The notes below the pieces were generated by a model, which saw nothing but the letters and a program-made list of their open reading frames with translations, was not told the DNA's origin and made no database searches. DNA of 6,904 nt from Dehalococcoidia bacterium (GTDB lineage: Bacteria > Chloroflexota > Dehalococcoidia > Tepidiformales > Tepidiformaceae), in assembly GCA_007126855.1 (NCBI GenBank), contig SLAK01000371.1:1-6904 (forward strand), in the 5' to 3' direction. Position numbers and translations under genes: made by a program. How positions within the stretch are numbered: position 1 is the stretch's first letter; every line of letters begins with the position of its first letter. Shown here piece after piece: positions 1 to 6,044 of this stretch.

Positions 1-968
1 TGGTGCACACGGGCCAGCACTACGACGATGGCATGTCGGCGCGCTTCTTTCGCGAGCTGAACATCGCCGAGCCGGACGTGAACCTTGGCGTCGGGTCGGG
101 GACGCATGGCGAAATGACGGCGCGCGCCCTGGAAGGTGTCGAGCGCGAAATCCTGGCGTGGCGGCCAGACCTGGTGGCGGTCTTCGGCGACACGAACTCG
201 ACGCTGGCCGGCGCGCTGGCCGCAGCGAAGCTCCAGGTACCGGTTGCCCACGTCGAAGCCGGCCTGCGCAGCTTCAACCGCGCCATGCCGGAAGAAATCA
301 ACCGGGTGCTCGTGGACCACTGCTCCGACCTGCTTCTGGCGCCGAACGAAACCGCGATGGACAACCTCCGGCGCGAGGGTCTGGCTGAGCGCGCAGCGCG
401 CGTAGGGGACATCATGGTTGACGCGCTCTACGGCGTCCGCGAGCACGCGCCCGCAGCCGAGGCAGTCCTTGGCGAGCTGGGGCTGGAGCCCGGCCCGTAC
501 AGCCTGCTGACCATCCATCGCGCGTCGAACACCGACGCCCCCGAAGCGTTGCGGGCGATCCTCGGCGCGCTTGGCGATGCCGGTCCAACGGTCTTCCCAG
601 TGCATCCACGGACGCGCGCCGCGATGAGCCGTCTGGGCATCGAGCTTCCGGCGAACATCTGCGCGGTTGAGCCGCTTGGCTACGCTCAGCTGGTGTCGCT
701 GGCCAATGAGGCGCGGGTGGTGGTCACCGACTCTGGCGGGCTCCAGAAAGAGGCCTACCTGCTGGAGACGCCCTGTATCACGCTGCGCGAAGAGACGGAA
801 TGGACGGAGACGGTAGACCTGGGCTGGAACGTACTTGCCGGCGCGGACCCGCAGCGCATCCGCGCCGCCCTTGCCAGCCCGCCGAGGGGTGAGCGGCACC
901 CTGATGCCTACGGCGATGGGCACGCGGCCTCCGCGATGCTCGATGCCATCGAGGCACGCTTCGGCTAA
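1..968 (+). CDS. wecB: UDP-N-acetylglucosamine 2-epimerase (non-hydrolysing), 5'-truncated
   Basis: This enzyme family interconverts UDP-GlcNAc and UDP-ManNAc in the cytoplasm, supplying ManNAc-type sugars for surface glycans. The reading frame is open from base 3 to the TAA at 966-968. It enters at the TGQHYDD motif that normally lies some 40-50 residues into the protein, so the true start is outside the window and the GTG at 3 is internal. Counting from base 3, visible family motifs are GDTNST (62-67, with the expected catalytic Asp63), HVEAGLRS (83-90, Glu85), PEEINR (96-101, Glu98), TIHRASN (170-176), PVHPRTR (199-205, His201) and TDSGGLQKEA (242-251). The 321 visible residues plus the missing end fit the usual 360-390. 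Near the C-terminus it reads REETEWTET where classical WecB has a TERPE-type motif. A related epimerase acting on a modified sugar, such as the WbpI-type UDP-diacetamido-uronic acid epimerase, therefore remains possible. The family call is firm, the exact substrate is not, and the gene symbol is provisional. Confidence 0.93.
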   Translation, partial: VHTGQHYDDGMSARFFRELNIAEPDVNLGVGSGTHGEMTARALEGVEREILAWRPDLVAVFGDTNSTLAGALAAAKLQVPVAHVEAGLRSFNRAMPEEINRVLVDHCSDLLLAPNETAMDNLRREGLAERAARVGDIMVDALYGVREHAPAAEAVLGELGLEPGPYSLLTIHRASNTDAPEALRAILGALGDAGPTVFPVHPRTRAAMSRLGIELPANICAVEPLGYAQLVSLANEARVVVTDSGGLQKEAYLLETPCITLREETEWTETVDLGWNVLAGADPQRIRAALASPPRGERHPDAYGDGHAASAMLDAIEARFG

Positions 969-997
969 GGCGCCGGGTTGGTTACCAGGCAACGAGA

Positions 998-1030
998 AAG
1001 GCCCGGTCATGGACCGGGCCTTCTGTTTTG
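998..1030 (+). terminator. Rho-independent terminator between convergent genes
   Basis: The arms 998-1008 and 1012-1022 (AAGGCCCGGTC / GACCGGGCCTT) pair perfectly over 11 bp around a 3-base loop. A T-rich tract, CTGTTTTGTTG, follows from 1023. It sits 29 bases past the epimerase stop. On the minus strand the same hairpin lies about 20 bases past the stop of the secreted-protein gene. Its following sequence there (TCTCGTTGCC) is poorer in T, so it should work best for the plus strand and only weakly for the minus strand. Confidence 0.88.
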
Positions 1031-1043
1031 TTGATGTTGCCGC

Positions 1044-2573
1044 TTAGTCGGCCGGGAAGGCGTTGGTCACGCCCTCGGAGTCGCTGTTGACGAACTTATC
1101 GGCGCCGACCTGGGTGATGACGATGATGTCCTTGTTGGCCTCCACTTCCAGGCCGCCCTGGAAGCAGTGAGGTGCGTTCCCGGCGGGGAACCCATTGCCC
1201 GGGCTCGCATCGCGGAAGGCGTAGAAGATCTGGGTGTCAGTCACCGTCGTGTTCAACGTGTACGGGCCGATTGGGCATCCAGAGTCGGGGTTACCGACAT
1301 AGCGCAGGGTAACGTTTGCGGTGCTGCGGTCGGCCACCTGGATCTGGACCCAGCTGTTGTAGCCGAGGCTTGGGGCCTGGCCCGGCGCGAAGTTCCGGAA
1401 ATAAAGGGGCGAGCGCCACTTGGTCGTCGCCTGCTCGACGGCCACACCGTTGACGGCTGCGTAGCTTGCCTCTCCCTGCTTGGCCCGGACCACCGTGACG
1501 GCCACCGGGGAGTCGGCGGTCACCCGGGCATAGCCGACGAAGCCGGTCGGGATGCTGGCGTCGAGTGGCGCGGAATGGAAGCCGCTGTGGGTCACCTGGC
1601 CGAGGTTCACGGTATGGGTGAAGGACGCACCGGCGCCATCGTTCAGTCGGCCAATGTATTCGATCTGAACGTTGTTCGGCGTGCCCTGCTCCAGGTTCAT
1701 GACACTGATGATCGTGTACCAGCCACTCACGGTGTTGAGCGCGATCGGCGCGTTAACTTCGGTGCCAAAGTCGTCGGGCTGCAGGGCGTTGTAGCCGCCG
1801 AGGAGCCGGTTGCCGTCGCTGCGGTAGAGGTCGACGACAGCGGCGATCTTGTTGTTGGGCGAGGGGTTGGTGACTTCGAAGTAGCCCGCCATGCGGGAGC
1901 CCTGGGTTTGGGCCGGGAAGTTGATGTCGCCGGATTCGGGGCTGAAAGTGAGCTGGGCGCCGGCGTCCACCACGAAACCGTTGGGGCAGTTGGCGCCGCC
2001 GGGGCCGTTGTGTGTGACTGTGCCCACGCCGACACCGTCCTGGTCCAGCAACGTGTAGGTCGGCAGGACGCAGGCTGGCTGGGTGCCCACATTGACCAGG
2101 CTGACCCGGCTGTTCCACCAGCGGCCGGGAGTGACCTGGTTTAAGAGCTGGGGCGCTGCCAGTTCGTGGCCGCCTTCGCCGGTGGCGTTGGCAAGCGAAT
2201 AGGACAGGTGGCTGCCCACCCGGATGTCCCGCACGAGGAGCGCGTCTATCGGCTGGTCGGAGGACAGGACGCCAACGCCGCGGAAGCCTTCGCCCAGGTC
2301 CTCATTGAACACCTGCTGGAACTGGGCAGTGCCACCGGGTGCCACGCCACGACGGTTCCGCGAAGCGTTCGGCACCGCTTCGCCTGCGGGCGTGTAGACG
2401 TCCATGGCGATATCGGCGTTCGCATTGCCCGCGTTCTGGACGAGGACGATGGTGTTTTCTTTTCCGGAGGGTAGTCCGGTCTGCGCATGGCCGGTAACCA
2501 CGCCTGCGAGTGCTATTGCCCCGGCAAGCGCGGCGGCGAGACCCATGCGGGGTAGAGTCATTGAACGTGTCAT
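1044..2573 (-). CDS. Secreted beta-rich protein with four divergent tandem repeats, function unknown
   Basis: I do not recognise a named family. From the chosen ATG at 2573 the protein has 509 residues. Residues 1-30 look like a signal peptide: a basic start (MTRSMTLPR), a hydrophobic core of Ala/Gly/Leu/Val, then TGHA before a likely cut at Ala30. The mature part is beta-rich, full of Asn, Gly, Thr and Val, and has four related blocks at about 40-119, 152-251, 284-366 and 403-491. Each opens with a strand resembling TIVLVQN, SRVSLVN, TIISVMN or SWVQIQV and closes with a G-x-x-x-V...P...VV-like strand. Blocks 2 and 4 each carry two Cys (168/196 and 433/470), which could form disulfides. There is no C-terminal anchor, sortase motif or catalytic motif. 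An upstream ATG at 2597 is in frame (517 residues) but has no ribosome site and overlaps the predicted -10 box. The ATG at 2573 has GGGAG eight bases upstream. It lies last in the polysaccharide gene group, so a surface or extracellular-matrix role is inferred only. Confidence 0.85.
   Translation of the reverse strand: MTRSMTLPRMGLAAALAGAIALAGVVTGHAQTGLPSGKENTIVLVQNAGNANADIAMDVYTPAGEAVPNASRNRRGVAPGGTAQFQQVFNEDLGEGFRGVGVLSSDQPIDALLVRDIRVGSHLSYSLANATGEGGHELAAPQLLNQVTPGRWWNSRVSLVNVGTQPACVLPTYTLLDQDGVGVGTVTHNGPGGANCPNGFVVDAGAQLTFSPESGDINFPAQTQGSRMAGYFEVTNPSPNNKIAAVVDLYRSDGNRLLGGYNALQPDDFGTEVNAPIALNTVSGWYTIISVMNLEQGTPNNVQIEYIGRLNDGAGASFTHTVNLGQVTHSGFHSAPLDASIPTGFVGYARVTADSPVAVTVVRAKQGEASYAAVNGVAVEQATTKWRSPLYFRNFAPGQAPSLGYNSWVQIQVADRSTANVTLRYVGNPDSGCPIGPYTLNTTVTDTQIFYAFRDASPGNGFPAGNAPHCFQGGLEVEANKDIIVITQVGADKFVNSDSEGVTNAFPAD
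1101..2456 (-). repeat. Four-fold internal protein repeat of the secreted protein
   Basis: Approximate DNA extents of the four blocks, in protein order, are 2456-2217, 2120-1821, 1724-1476 and 1367-1101. The linkers between them also recur. Each has an SY or GY near its start and an (A/S)P-hydrophobic motif (AAPQLL, NAPIAL, RSPLYF) shortly before the next block. The repeat unit is therefore about 110-130 residues including its linker. Similarity is at protein level only. No direct DNA repeat is evident, which points to old duplications. This is a by-eye alignment. Confidence 0.6.
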
Positions 2574-2581
2574 AGTCCTGG

Positions 2582-2586
2582 CTCCC
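2582..2586 (-). promoter_or_regulatory. Ribosome binding site deciding the start of the secreted protein
   Basis: On the minus strand GGGAG at 2586-2582 is followed by eight bases and then ATG at 2573. The other in-frame ATGs, at 2597 and 2588, have no comparable purine-rich site, so this one favours the 509-residue form. Confidence 0.6.
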
Positions 2587-2595
2587 ATCGAAGGC

Positions 2596-2625
2596 ATGGT
2601 AGGGACGCGGTTCAGATAGAGTCAA
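2596..2625 (-). promoter_or_regulatory. Candidate sigma-70-type promoter for the secreted-protein gene
   Basis: On the minus strand TTGACT (2625-2620, 5 of 6 to the consensus -35) is followed by 18 bases and TACCAT (2601-2596, 4 of 6 to TATAAT, keeping the conserved TA and final T). Transcription would begin near 2590-2588, giving a short leader that still contains GGGAG. It lies in the 56-base gap after the glycosyltransferase stop, where an independent promoter is plausible. A single sequence match like this can arise by chance. Confidence 0.45.
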
Positions 2626-2629
2626 CGAA

Positions 2630-3787
2630 CTAGGGGTTGTACCCGGTGAGCTTCATGTAAACCGTATGTAATTTCAGGGCTTCGGCCTTCCACGTATACC
2701 GATTTCTTGCCGCACCCTTTCCATTGACACTGTACCGTCTCCAGGCCTCCGCGTCCGCAAGCAGTGCACAGATTGCGTCAGCGTGTGACGCTGCGTCGTC
2801 GGCCGCGACCACCAGGCCGGTGTTTGACTCGCCGATGACGGCAGCTTGCGCGGGCAGGTCGGAGGCCACGATCGCCAGTCCCGCTGCCATGTATTCGACA
2901 AGTTTGTTGGGCCAGGCAAGGTAGTTATTCGGTTCGCTGGCGCTTCTTGGCAGCCATCCAACGATGCCTTCAGCCAGCGCCGGGCCGACCTGGTCGTAGG
3001 GTATGGAGCCACGGAACTCGACACCGAGGCCGGCCCACTCATCCGGGGTCATGGCGGCGATGGCGGGGTCGATACCGTGCCAGTCGACCGAGCCGTAGAT
3101 GACGAATCGGGCCTCCGGCCGCCGTTCGCGCACCAGGCGGGCGGTCTCGTGCAGGATCTCCAGACCACGGCCGCGGTTCGTGAGGCCGGCGTACATCACG
3201 AAGGGCTTTCGGCCTTCGCCGGGTTCCGGGATCTCCTGGGGTGGCGGGAGATTGCGGATGGTGACCACGTTCTTCTGCACGGGGCGAAATCGATCGGCCA
3301 TGTCGTCGGTGACGGCTATCACCGCGTCCAGCCGGCCGGCGATCCACTTCTCCACGCGGTCGGCGATGGCGGCGGCAGGGCGGCGCAGGCGGGCCGGGAT
3401 CCAGTAGCGCGTGCTGATGCTTTCGCGGAGGTATTCGTGGGAGTCATAGATGACGGCGCGGCGGCGCGTCCACTTGAGCAGCAGGCCCCAGGGCAGCAGT
3501 TCGGGGTCGTGGAAATGGTAGATGTCGGCGTTGCGCCGCCACGCCTTGAAGAAGAGCACGGGCCAGCGGAAGGGTCTCGCCCAGCGGCCGCCCCAGGACG
3601 GAATGCTGACCAGCCGGATTCCCTCAACGCGACTTGCCGGGGCGCCGGGCGCGATGACGGTCACGGCAAAGCCGGCGTCGCGGGCGGCTTTGGCTTCGCG
3701 GTGGAAGATGCGCGTATCCAGCGGCGGATGCACCGACGTCAGCATGCAAACGCGGGTGGGACGGGCGCGCCCGGAGTTCTCAAGCAT
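2630..3787 (-). CDS. GT4-like glycosyltransferase (GT-B fold)
   Basis: This is a cytoplasmic sugar transferase of the kind that builds exopolysaccharide or O-antigen repeat units from nucleotide sugars; the donor and acceptor cannot be read from the sequence. The 385-residue length is normal for the family. The N-terminal acceptor-side domain opens with MLTSVHPPLDTRIFHREAK (15-33), a signature start in this clade. It continues with DIYHFHDPELLPWG (88-101) and VIYDSHEYLRES (112-123). The C-terminal nucleotide-sugar domain has FVMYAGLTNRGRGLE (196-210) and the donor-binding stretch EPNNYLAWPNKLVEYMAAG (285-303), with Glu298 in the usual ribose-contacting position. The ATG at 3787 is chosen because the N-terminal beta strand follows directly and AGGAG lies upstream. 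The frame remains open to 4015, but that extension lies over the upstream gene and reads as low-complexity Ser/Arg/Pro. The start overlaps the upstream stop by 8 bases (ATGCTTGA), implying coupled translation. Confidence 0.92.
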   Translation of the reverse strand: MLENSGRARPTRVCMLTSVHPPLDTRIFHREAKAARDAGFAVTVIAPGAPASRVEGIRLVSIPSWGGRWARPFRWPVLFFKAWRRNADIYHFHDPELLPWGLLLKWTRRRAVIYDSHEYLRESISTRYWIPARLRRPAAAIADRVEKWIAGRLDAVIAVTDDMADRFRPVQKNVVTIRNLPPPQEIPEPGEGRKPFVMYAGLTNRGRGLEILHETARLVRERRPEARFVIYGSVDWHGIDPAIAAMTPDEWAGLGVEFRGSIPYDQVGPALAEGIVGWLPRSASEPNNYLAWPNKLVEYMAAGLAIVASDLPAQAAVIGESNTGLVVAADDAASHADAICALLADAEAWRRYSVNGKGAARNRYTWKAEALKLHTVYMKLTGYNP

Positions 3788-6044
3788 CCGGTGGTCTTTC
3801 TCCTGCTTTGCGGTAGCCGGCTGCGGCAAGGAGTCCGATGAGCAGCCAGAACACCGCCATAAGCTGGAAGTGGTAAAAGCTCCCTGCGGTGATGTTGAAG
3901 GCCGCGAGGGCAACGATGAACACCATGATCGACAGAGCCAGGATAGGGGCGAGCGATGGCCCATGCCGCCAGGCCCTCCACGCAGTGAACATGGCCGCGC
4001 CCCAGAGCGCCGCATAGGCGAGTGTGCCCAGGATGCCGAAGTTTTCCAGGAAGAGGACGTATTCGTTGTCGACCGCGCCCATCTGCTGGGCGCGCCGCGG
4101 GCCGATGCCGATCAGCGGCGAACTGGCGAAGCCTGGCCGGTCTTCGGCGACGAGCGAGGCCGGGTCGACGTTCTGGATGCGGTGGAAGTTGACCGGGAAG
4201 GGGCCGCGGGTGAGGGTCGCGCCGTCGACCTGCACGGAAGCAGGCTCGCCATCGTGGTCGGTGCGGATGAGGTAGCGAAGGATGTGGATGCGCCCTTCGG
4301 CGGGAGTCTCGAAGGCGACCGAGCCATGTATCCATGAGCCTTCGGCTGGCGCGGTTATGGTGGTGCTGGCCACGGGATCGAGCACGGTGCCGTCGGTGAG
4401 CTGTGCCGTGAGGTAGATTTGCACCTCCTGGTCTTCGCCGGTGGGCGAGCGGACCCAGAGGCCCGCCGTGTACGGGGTCTCGGCGGGGAATTCGTAGACA
4501 ATGTTCTGGAACAGCGCGCCGCCGGGGGGAAAGTCGATGTCGGCTGCCTGTTCGCCGAAGAGGCGGTCCGTTGTCTGGCGGGCGACCGCGTCCTCGTCGG
4601 CGCCGGTCCCGGCGGTCAACCAGGAAGCTGGCCGGCCGGCGCCGGACTGGAAACTCGGATTGAGCACGAAGTTGGGGATGGTGCCGAGCGTGAAGACGGG
4701 CCCCTCGGGGTCGGCCGGGTTTTCCAGCTCCGCGCCGAGGACGATGCCGCCGCCGGTGATGTAGTGCAGGTAGGGTTCACCGTTGGCGGGATCGACCGGC
4801 ATTTCGTCCAGGTGGGCAGGTACGAGGGCTTCCTCGAGAGGGACGTCGTGTGGCCACTGGTCGTTCGCGCAGAAGTAGTCAACGACTGCGGCGGCGAGCC
4901 TGATGACGTCGTCCTTGCGCTGGACATCCCGCGCGCGGGCTTCGGGCGGCGCGGGACTGGTTCCGGTGTGCTGGGCGATTTCGTGCCCACTGACGATGGG
5001 GCGCGTTTCGAGCGTTTCGCCCGCGCAAAAGTCGGGACGGCTTTCCAGGAAGCCGGCGAAGACAGAACGCCACTTGGAAACGCGAATGCCGACGGATGAG
5101 TCCTCGGTGAGGGCGGTGGGGGCGAAGCGCTCGTGGAAGGACCCGAACTGCGGGGGCACGGCCTCGACGAAGGCGACCGAAACGATGGCCGCGGCGACGA
5201 AGAGCCCGATAGCGCGCGCGTAGGCCGGCCCGCGCCCGCGCTGCCAGGCCACGAACATGAGCCCAAGGAACATCGCCCCGAGCATGGCAAAGGTGGCCGT
5301 CCGGGACTGGGACATGACCAGGGAGAGGACGGCAGCGCTCGCGGCGAGCGGGGCGAGCCACGTGGCCCAGCCGCCCAGGCGCTCGCGGAACAGGACCAGG
5401 CTGAGCGCGAACACGGCCAGGAAGCCGCTGAAGATGCCGTAGTAGTTGGCATTGCCGGTCGTGCCGATGACGCGGCCCCGGCGGATGACGCCCTCCAGGT
5501 TGTGCTCGGTCGCCCAGAGCGTCGTGATGGCATCGTTGAAGTTGCCGGGCCGCAGGTACTGGAGCAGCGAAAAAATCGTAAGGCCGACGGCGCCGAAGAG
5601 CAGCACGCCCGCGGTCGACTTCCAGGCCCGGGAATCGGGGAGGATGGTGAGGCCGAGACGGAACAGCAGCCAGTACTCGGCCAGGCGGGCCAGTTCGAAG
5701 ACATCGCGCACGCTGTGGACCACACCGTCCACGACGAACGGGGCCGCGATGAGCGTGAGGGTGACGGCCGCGGCAAGCGTGGCAAAGGCTAGGTCGACCA
5801 CATGCAGCGCCCGCTCCGGGCGGCGTCGGTAGAGATAGAGCCCGAGCGAGGGCAAGAAGGCGGCAAGCAGAAGCTGCTCGAGCCGCAGGACGGGCAGGTC
5901 CCCCGGGGTGGCGATGTTGGGGGAGAGGAGGGCCGCGACCAGCAACAGGAGGAATGCGCGCAACCGCACTTCGGGCTGGCTGAAATCGAAGAGTTTCTGC
6001 GCCACGCCCAGGCCCGTCAGCGGCCGTTCGAGCACCGATGTCAC
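3780..6044 (-). CDS. O-antigen ligase/polymerase-like membrane protein with a large two-module loop insertion
   Basis: Proteins of this family (Wzy_C/WaaL-like) polymerise a lipid-linked glycan or transfer it to an acceptor on the outer face of the cytoplasmic membrane. This one has 754 residues, against a usual 400-480. I see about nine hydrophobic segments in residues 29-293 and about three in 663-743. Family marks are GTTGNANYYGIFSGF (194-208), SQSRTATFAMLGA (245-257), SKWRSVFAGFLESRP (323-337), LIGIGP (644-649) and DNEYVLFLENFGILGTLAY (659-677). Between SRP and LIGIGP, where the family normally runs straight on, lie about 300 extra residues. They hold a pilin-like region (about 367-455) and a jelly-roll-like region (about 457-615). 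Cys340 and Cys392 could pair. The loop motif that is often HN-x-Y-L is DNEY here. The start is GTG at 6044, overlapping the upstream TGA by 4 bases, with GAGGAG nine bases upstream. Whether it acts as polymerase, ligase or protein oligosaccharyltransferase is unresolved. Confidence 0.88.
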   Translation of the reverse strand: MTSVLERPLTGLGVAQKLFDFSQPEVRLRAFLLLLVAALLSPNIATPGDLPVLRLEQLLLAAFLPSLGLYLYRRRPERALHVVDLAFATLAAAVTLTLIAAPFVVDGVVHSVRDVFELARLAEYWLLFRLGLTILPDSRAWKSTAGVLLFGAVGLTIFSLLQYLRPGNFNDAITTLWATEHNLEGVIRRGRVIGTTGNANYYGIFSGFLAVFALSLVLFRERLGGWATWLAPLAASAAVLSLVMSQSRTATFAMLGAMFLGLMFVAWQRGRGPAYARAIGLFVAAAIVSVAFVEAVPPQFGSFHERFAPTALTEDSSVGIRVSKWRSVFAGFLESRPDFCAGETLETRPIVSGHEIAQHTGTSPAPPEARARDVQRKDDVIRLAAAVVDYFCANDQWPHDVPLEEALVPAHLDEMPVDPANGEPYLHYITGGGIVLGAELENPADPEGPVFTLGTIPNFVLNPSFQSGAGRPASWLTAGTGADEDAVARQTTDRLFGEQAADIDFPPGGALFQNIVYEFPAETPYTAGLWVRSPTGEDQEVQIYLTAQLTDGTVLDPVASTTITAPAEGSWIHGSVAFETPAEGRIHILRYLIRTDHDGEPASVQVDGATLTRGPFPVNFHRIQNVDPASLVAEDRPGFASSPLIGIGPRRAQQMGAVDNEYVLFLENFGILGTLAYAALWGAAMFTAWRAWRHGPSLAPILALSIMVFIVALAAFNITAGSFYHFQLMAVFWLLIGLLAAAGYRKAGERPPDA
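3800..3804 (-). promoter_or_regulatory. Ribosome binding site of the internal glycosyltransferase
   Basis: AGGAG on the minus strand, within the 3' end of the ligase-like gene, lies 12 bases before the ATG at 3787. The spacing is a little long but acceptable. It supports the short form over the extended frame reaching 4015. Confidence 0.5.
4200..4676 (-). other. CBM4/9-like jelly-roll region inside the ligase loop
   Basis: Residues about 457-615 begin NFVLNPSFQSGAGRPASW, the typical N-x-x-F...G...P-x-x-W opening of carbohydrate-binding jelly rolls of the CBM4/9 type. They continue with LFQNIVYEFPAETPYTAGLW (511-530), a G-W/S strand (568-571) and SVQVDGATLTRG (603-614), which resembles the closing V-x-x-D-x-x-x-L strand. 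The fold is a confident impression. Glycan binding is inferred and no binding residues can be assigned. Confidence 0.6.
4680..4946 (-). other. Pilin/pseudopilin globular-domain-like region inside the ligase loop
   Basis: Residues about 367-455 of the ligase-like protein follow the pattern of the globular part of type IV pilins and type II secretion pseudopilins. ARDVQRKDDVIRLAAAVVDY (371-390) matches their R-D-x-x-R-x-x-D...L...Y helix. It is followed by a residue pair near WP (397-398), then LVPAHLDEMPVDPANGEPYL (407-426), matching the V-P-x-Y-L...P-x-DP...G-x-x-Y motif. GAELENPADPEG (437-448) resembles the A-x-LEN strand. The N-terminal GFTLIE-type hydrophobic helix needed for pilus assembly is absent, so this is a soluble module. 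The assignment rests on pattern recall and was not tested by a profile search. Confidence 0.6.

Noticed and set aside
1167..2144. Long plus-strand open frame of 325 codons opposite the secreted-protein gene
   Set aside because: It is antisense to a gene with a signal peptide and repeat structure. The translation is Val/Gly/Ala/Arg-rich with no motif, as expected for the reverse strand of a high-GC gene.
2630..2645. Small hairpin at the end of the internal glycosyltransferase as a terminator
   Set aside because: Only a 4-bp stem (GGGT/ACCC), overlapping the stop codon region, with no T tract.
2846..3841. Plus-strand open frame of 331 codons over the internal glycosyltransferase
   Set aside because: It lies opposite a gene with clear GT4 motifs. 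The product has no recognisable domain and has the composition of a high-GC shadow frame.
3788..4015. N-terminal extension of the internal glycosyltransferase to an upstream ATG
   Set aside because: It would overlap the ligase-like gene by over 230 bases and adds low-complexity sequence before the normal first strand. The ATG at 3787 has an AGGAG site and a short overlap.
3522..4337. Plus-strand open frame of 271 codons across two minus-strand genes
   Set aside because: It spans the boundary between two real genes on the other strand and shows no protein family features.
4119..5027. The insertion as a mobile element or assembly chimera in the ligase-like gene
   Set aside because: The frame is continuous, base composition matches the flanks, no terminal repeats are visible, and the C-terminal half of the same family resumes after it. 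A chimera could only be excluded with reads.
4419..5099. Plus-strand open frame of 226 codons opposite the inserted domains of the ligase
   Set aside because: No domain features; it is the complement of a well-supported coding frame.
4616..5785. Minus-strand open frame of 389 codons overlapping the ligase-like gene
   Set aside because: Its product is Ser/Pro/Arg low-complexity sequence from a shifted frame of the same strand. The true frame holds the membrane segments and family motifs.
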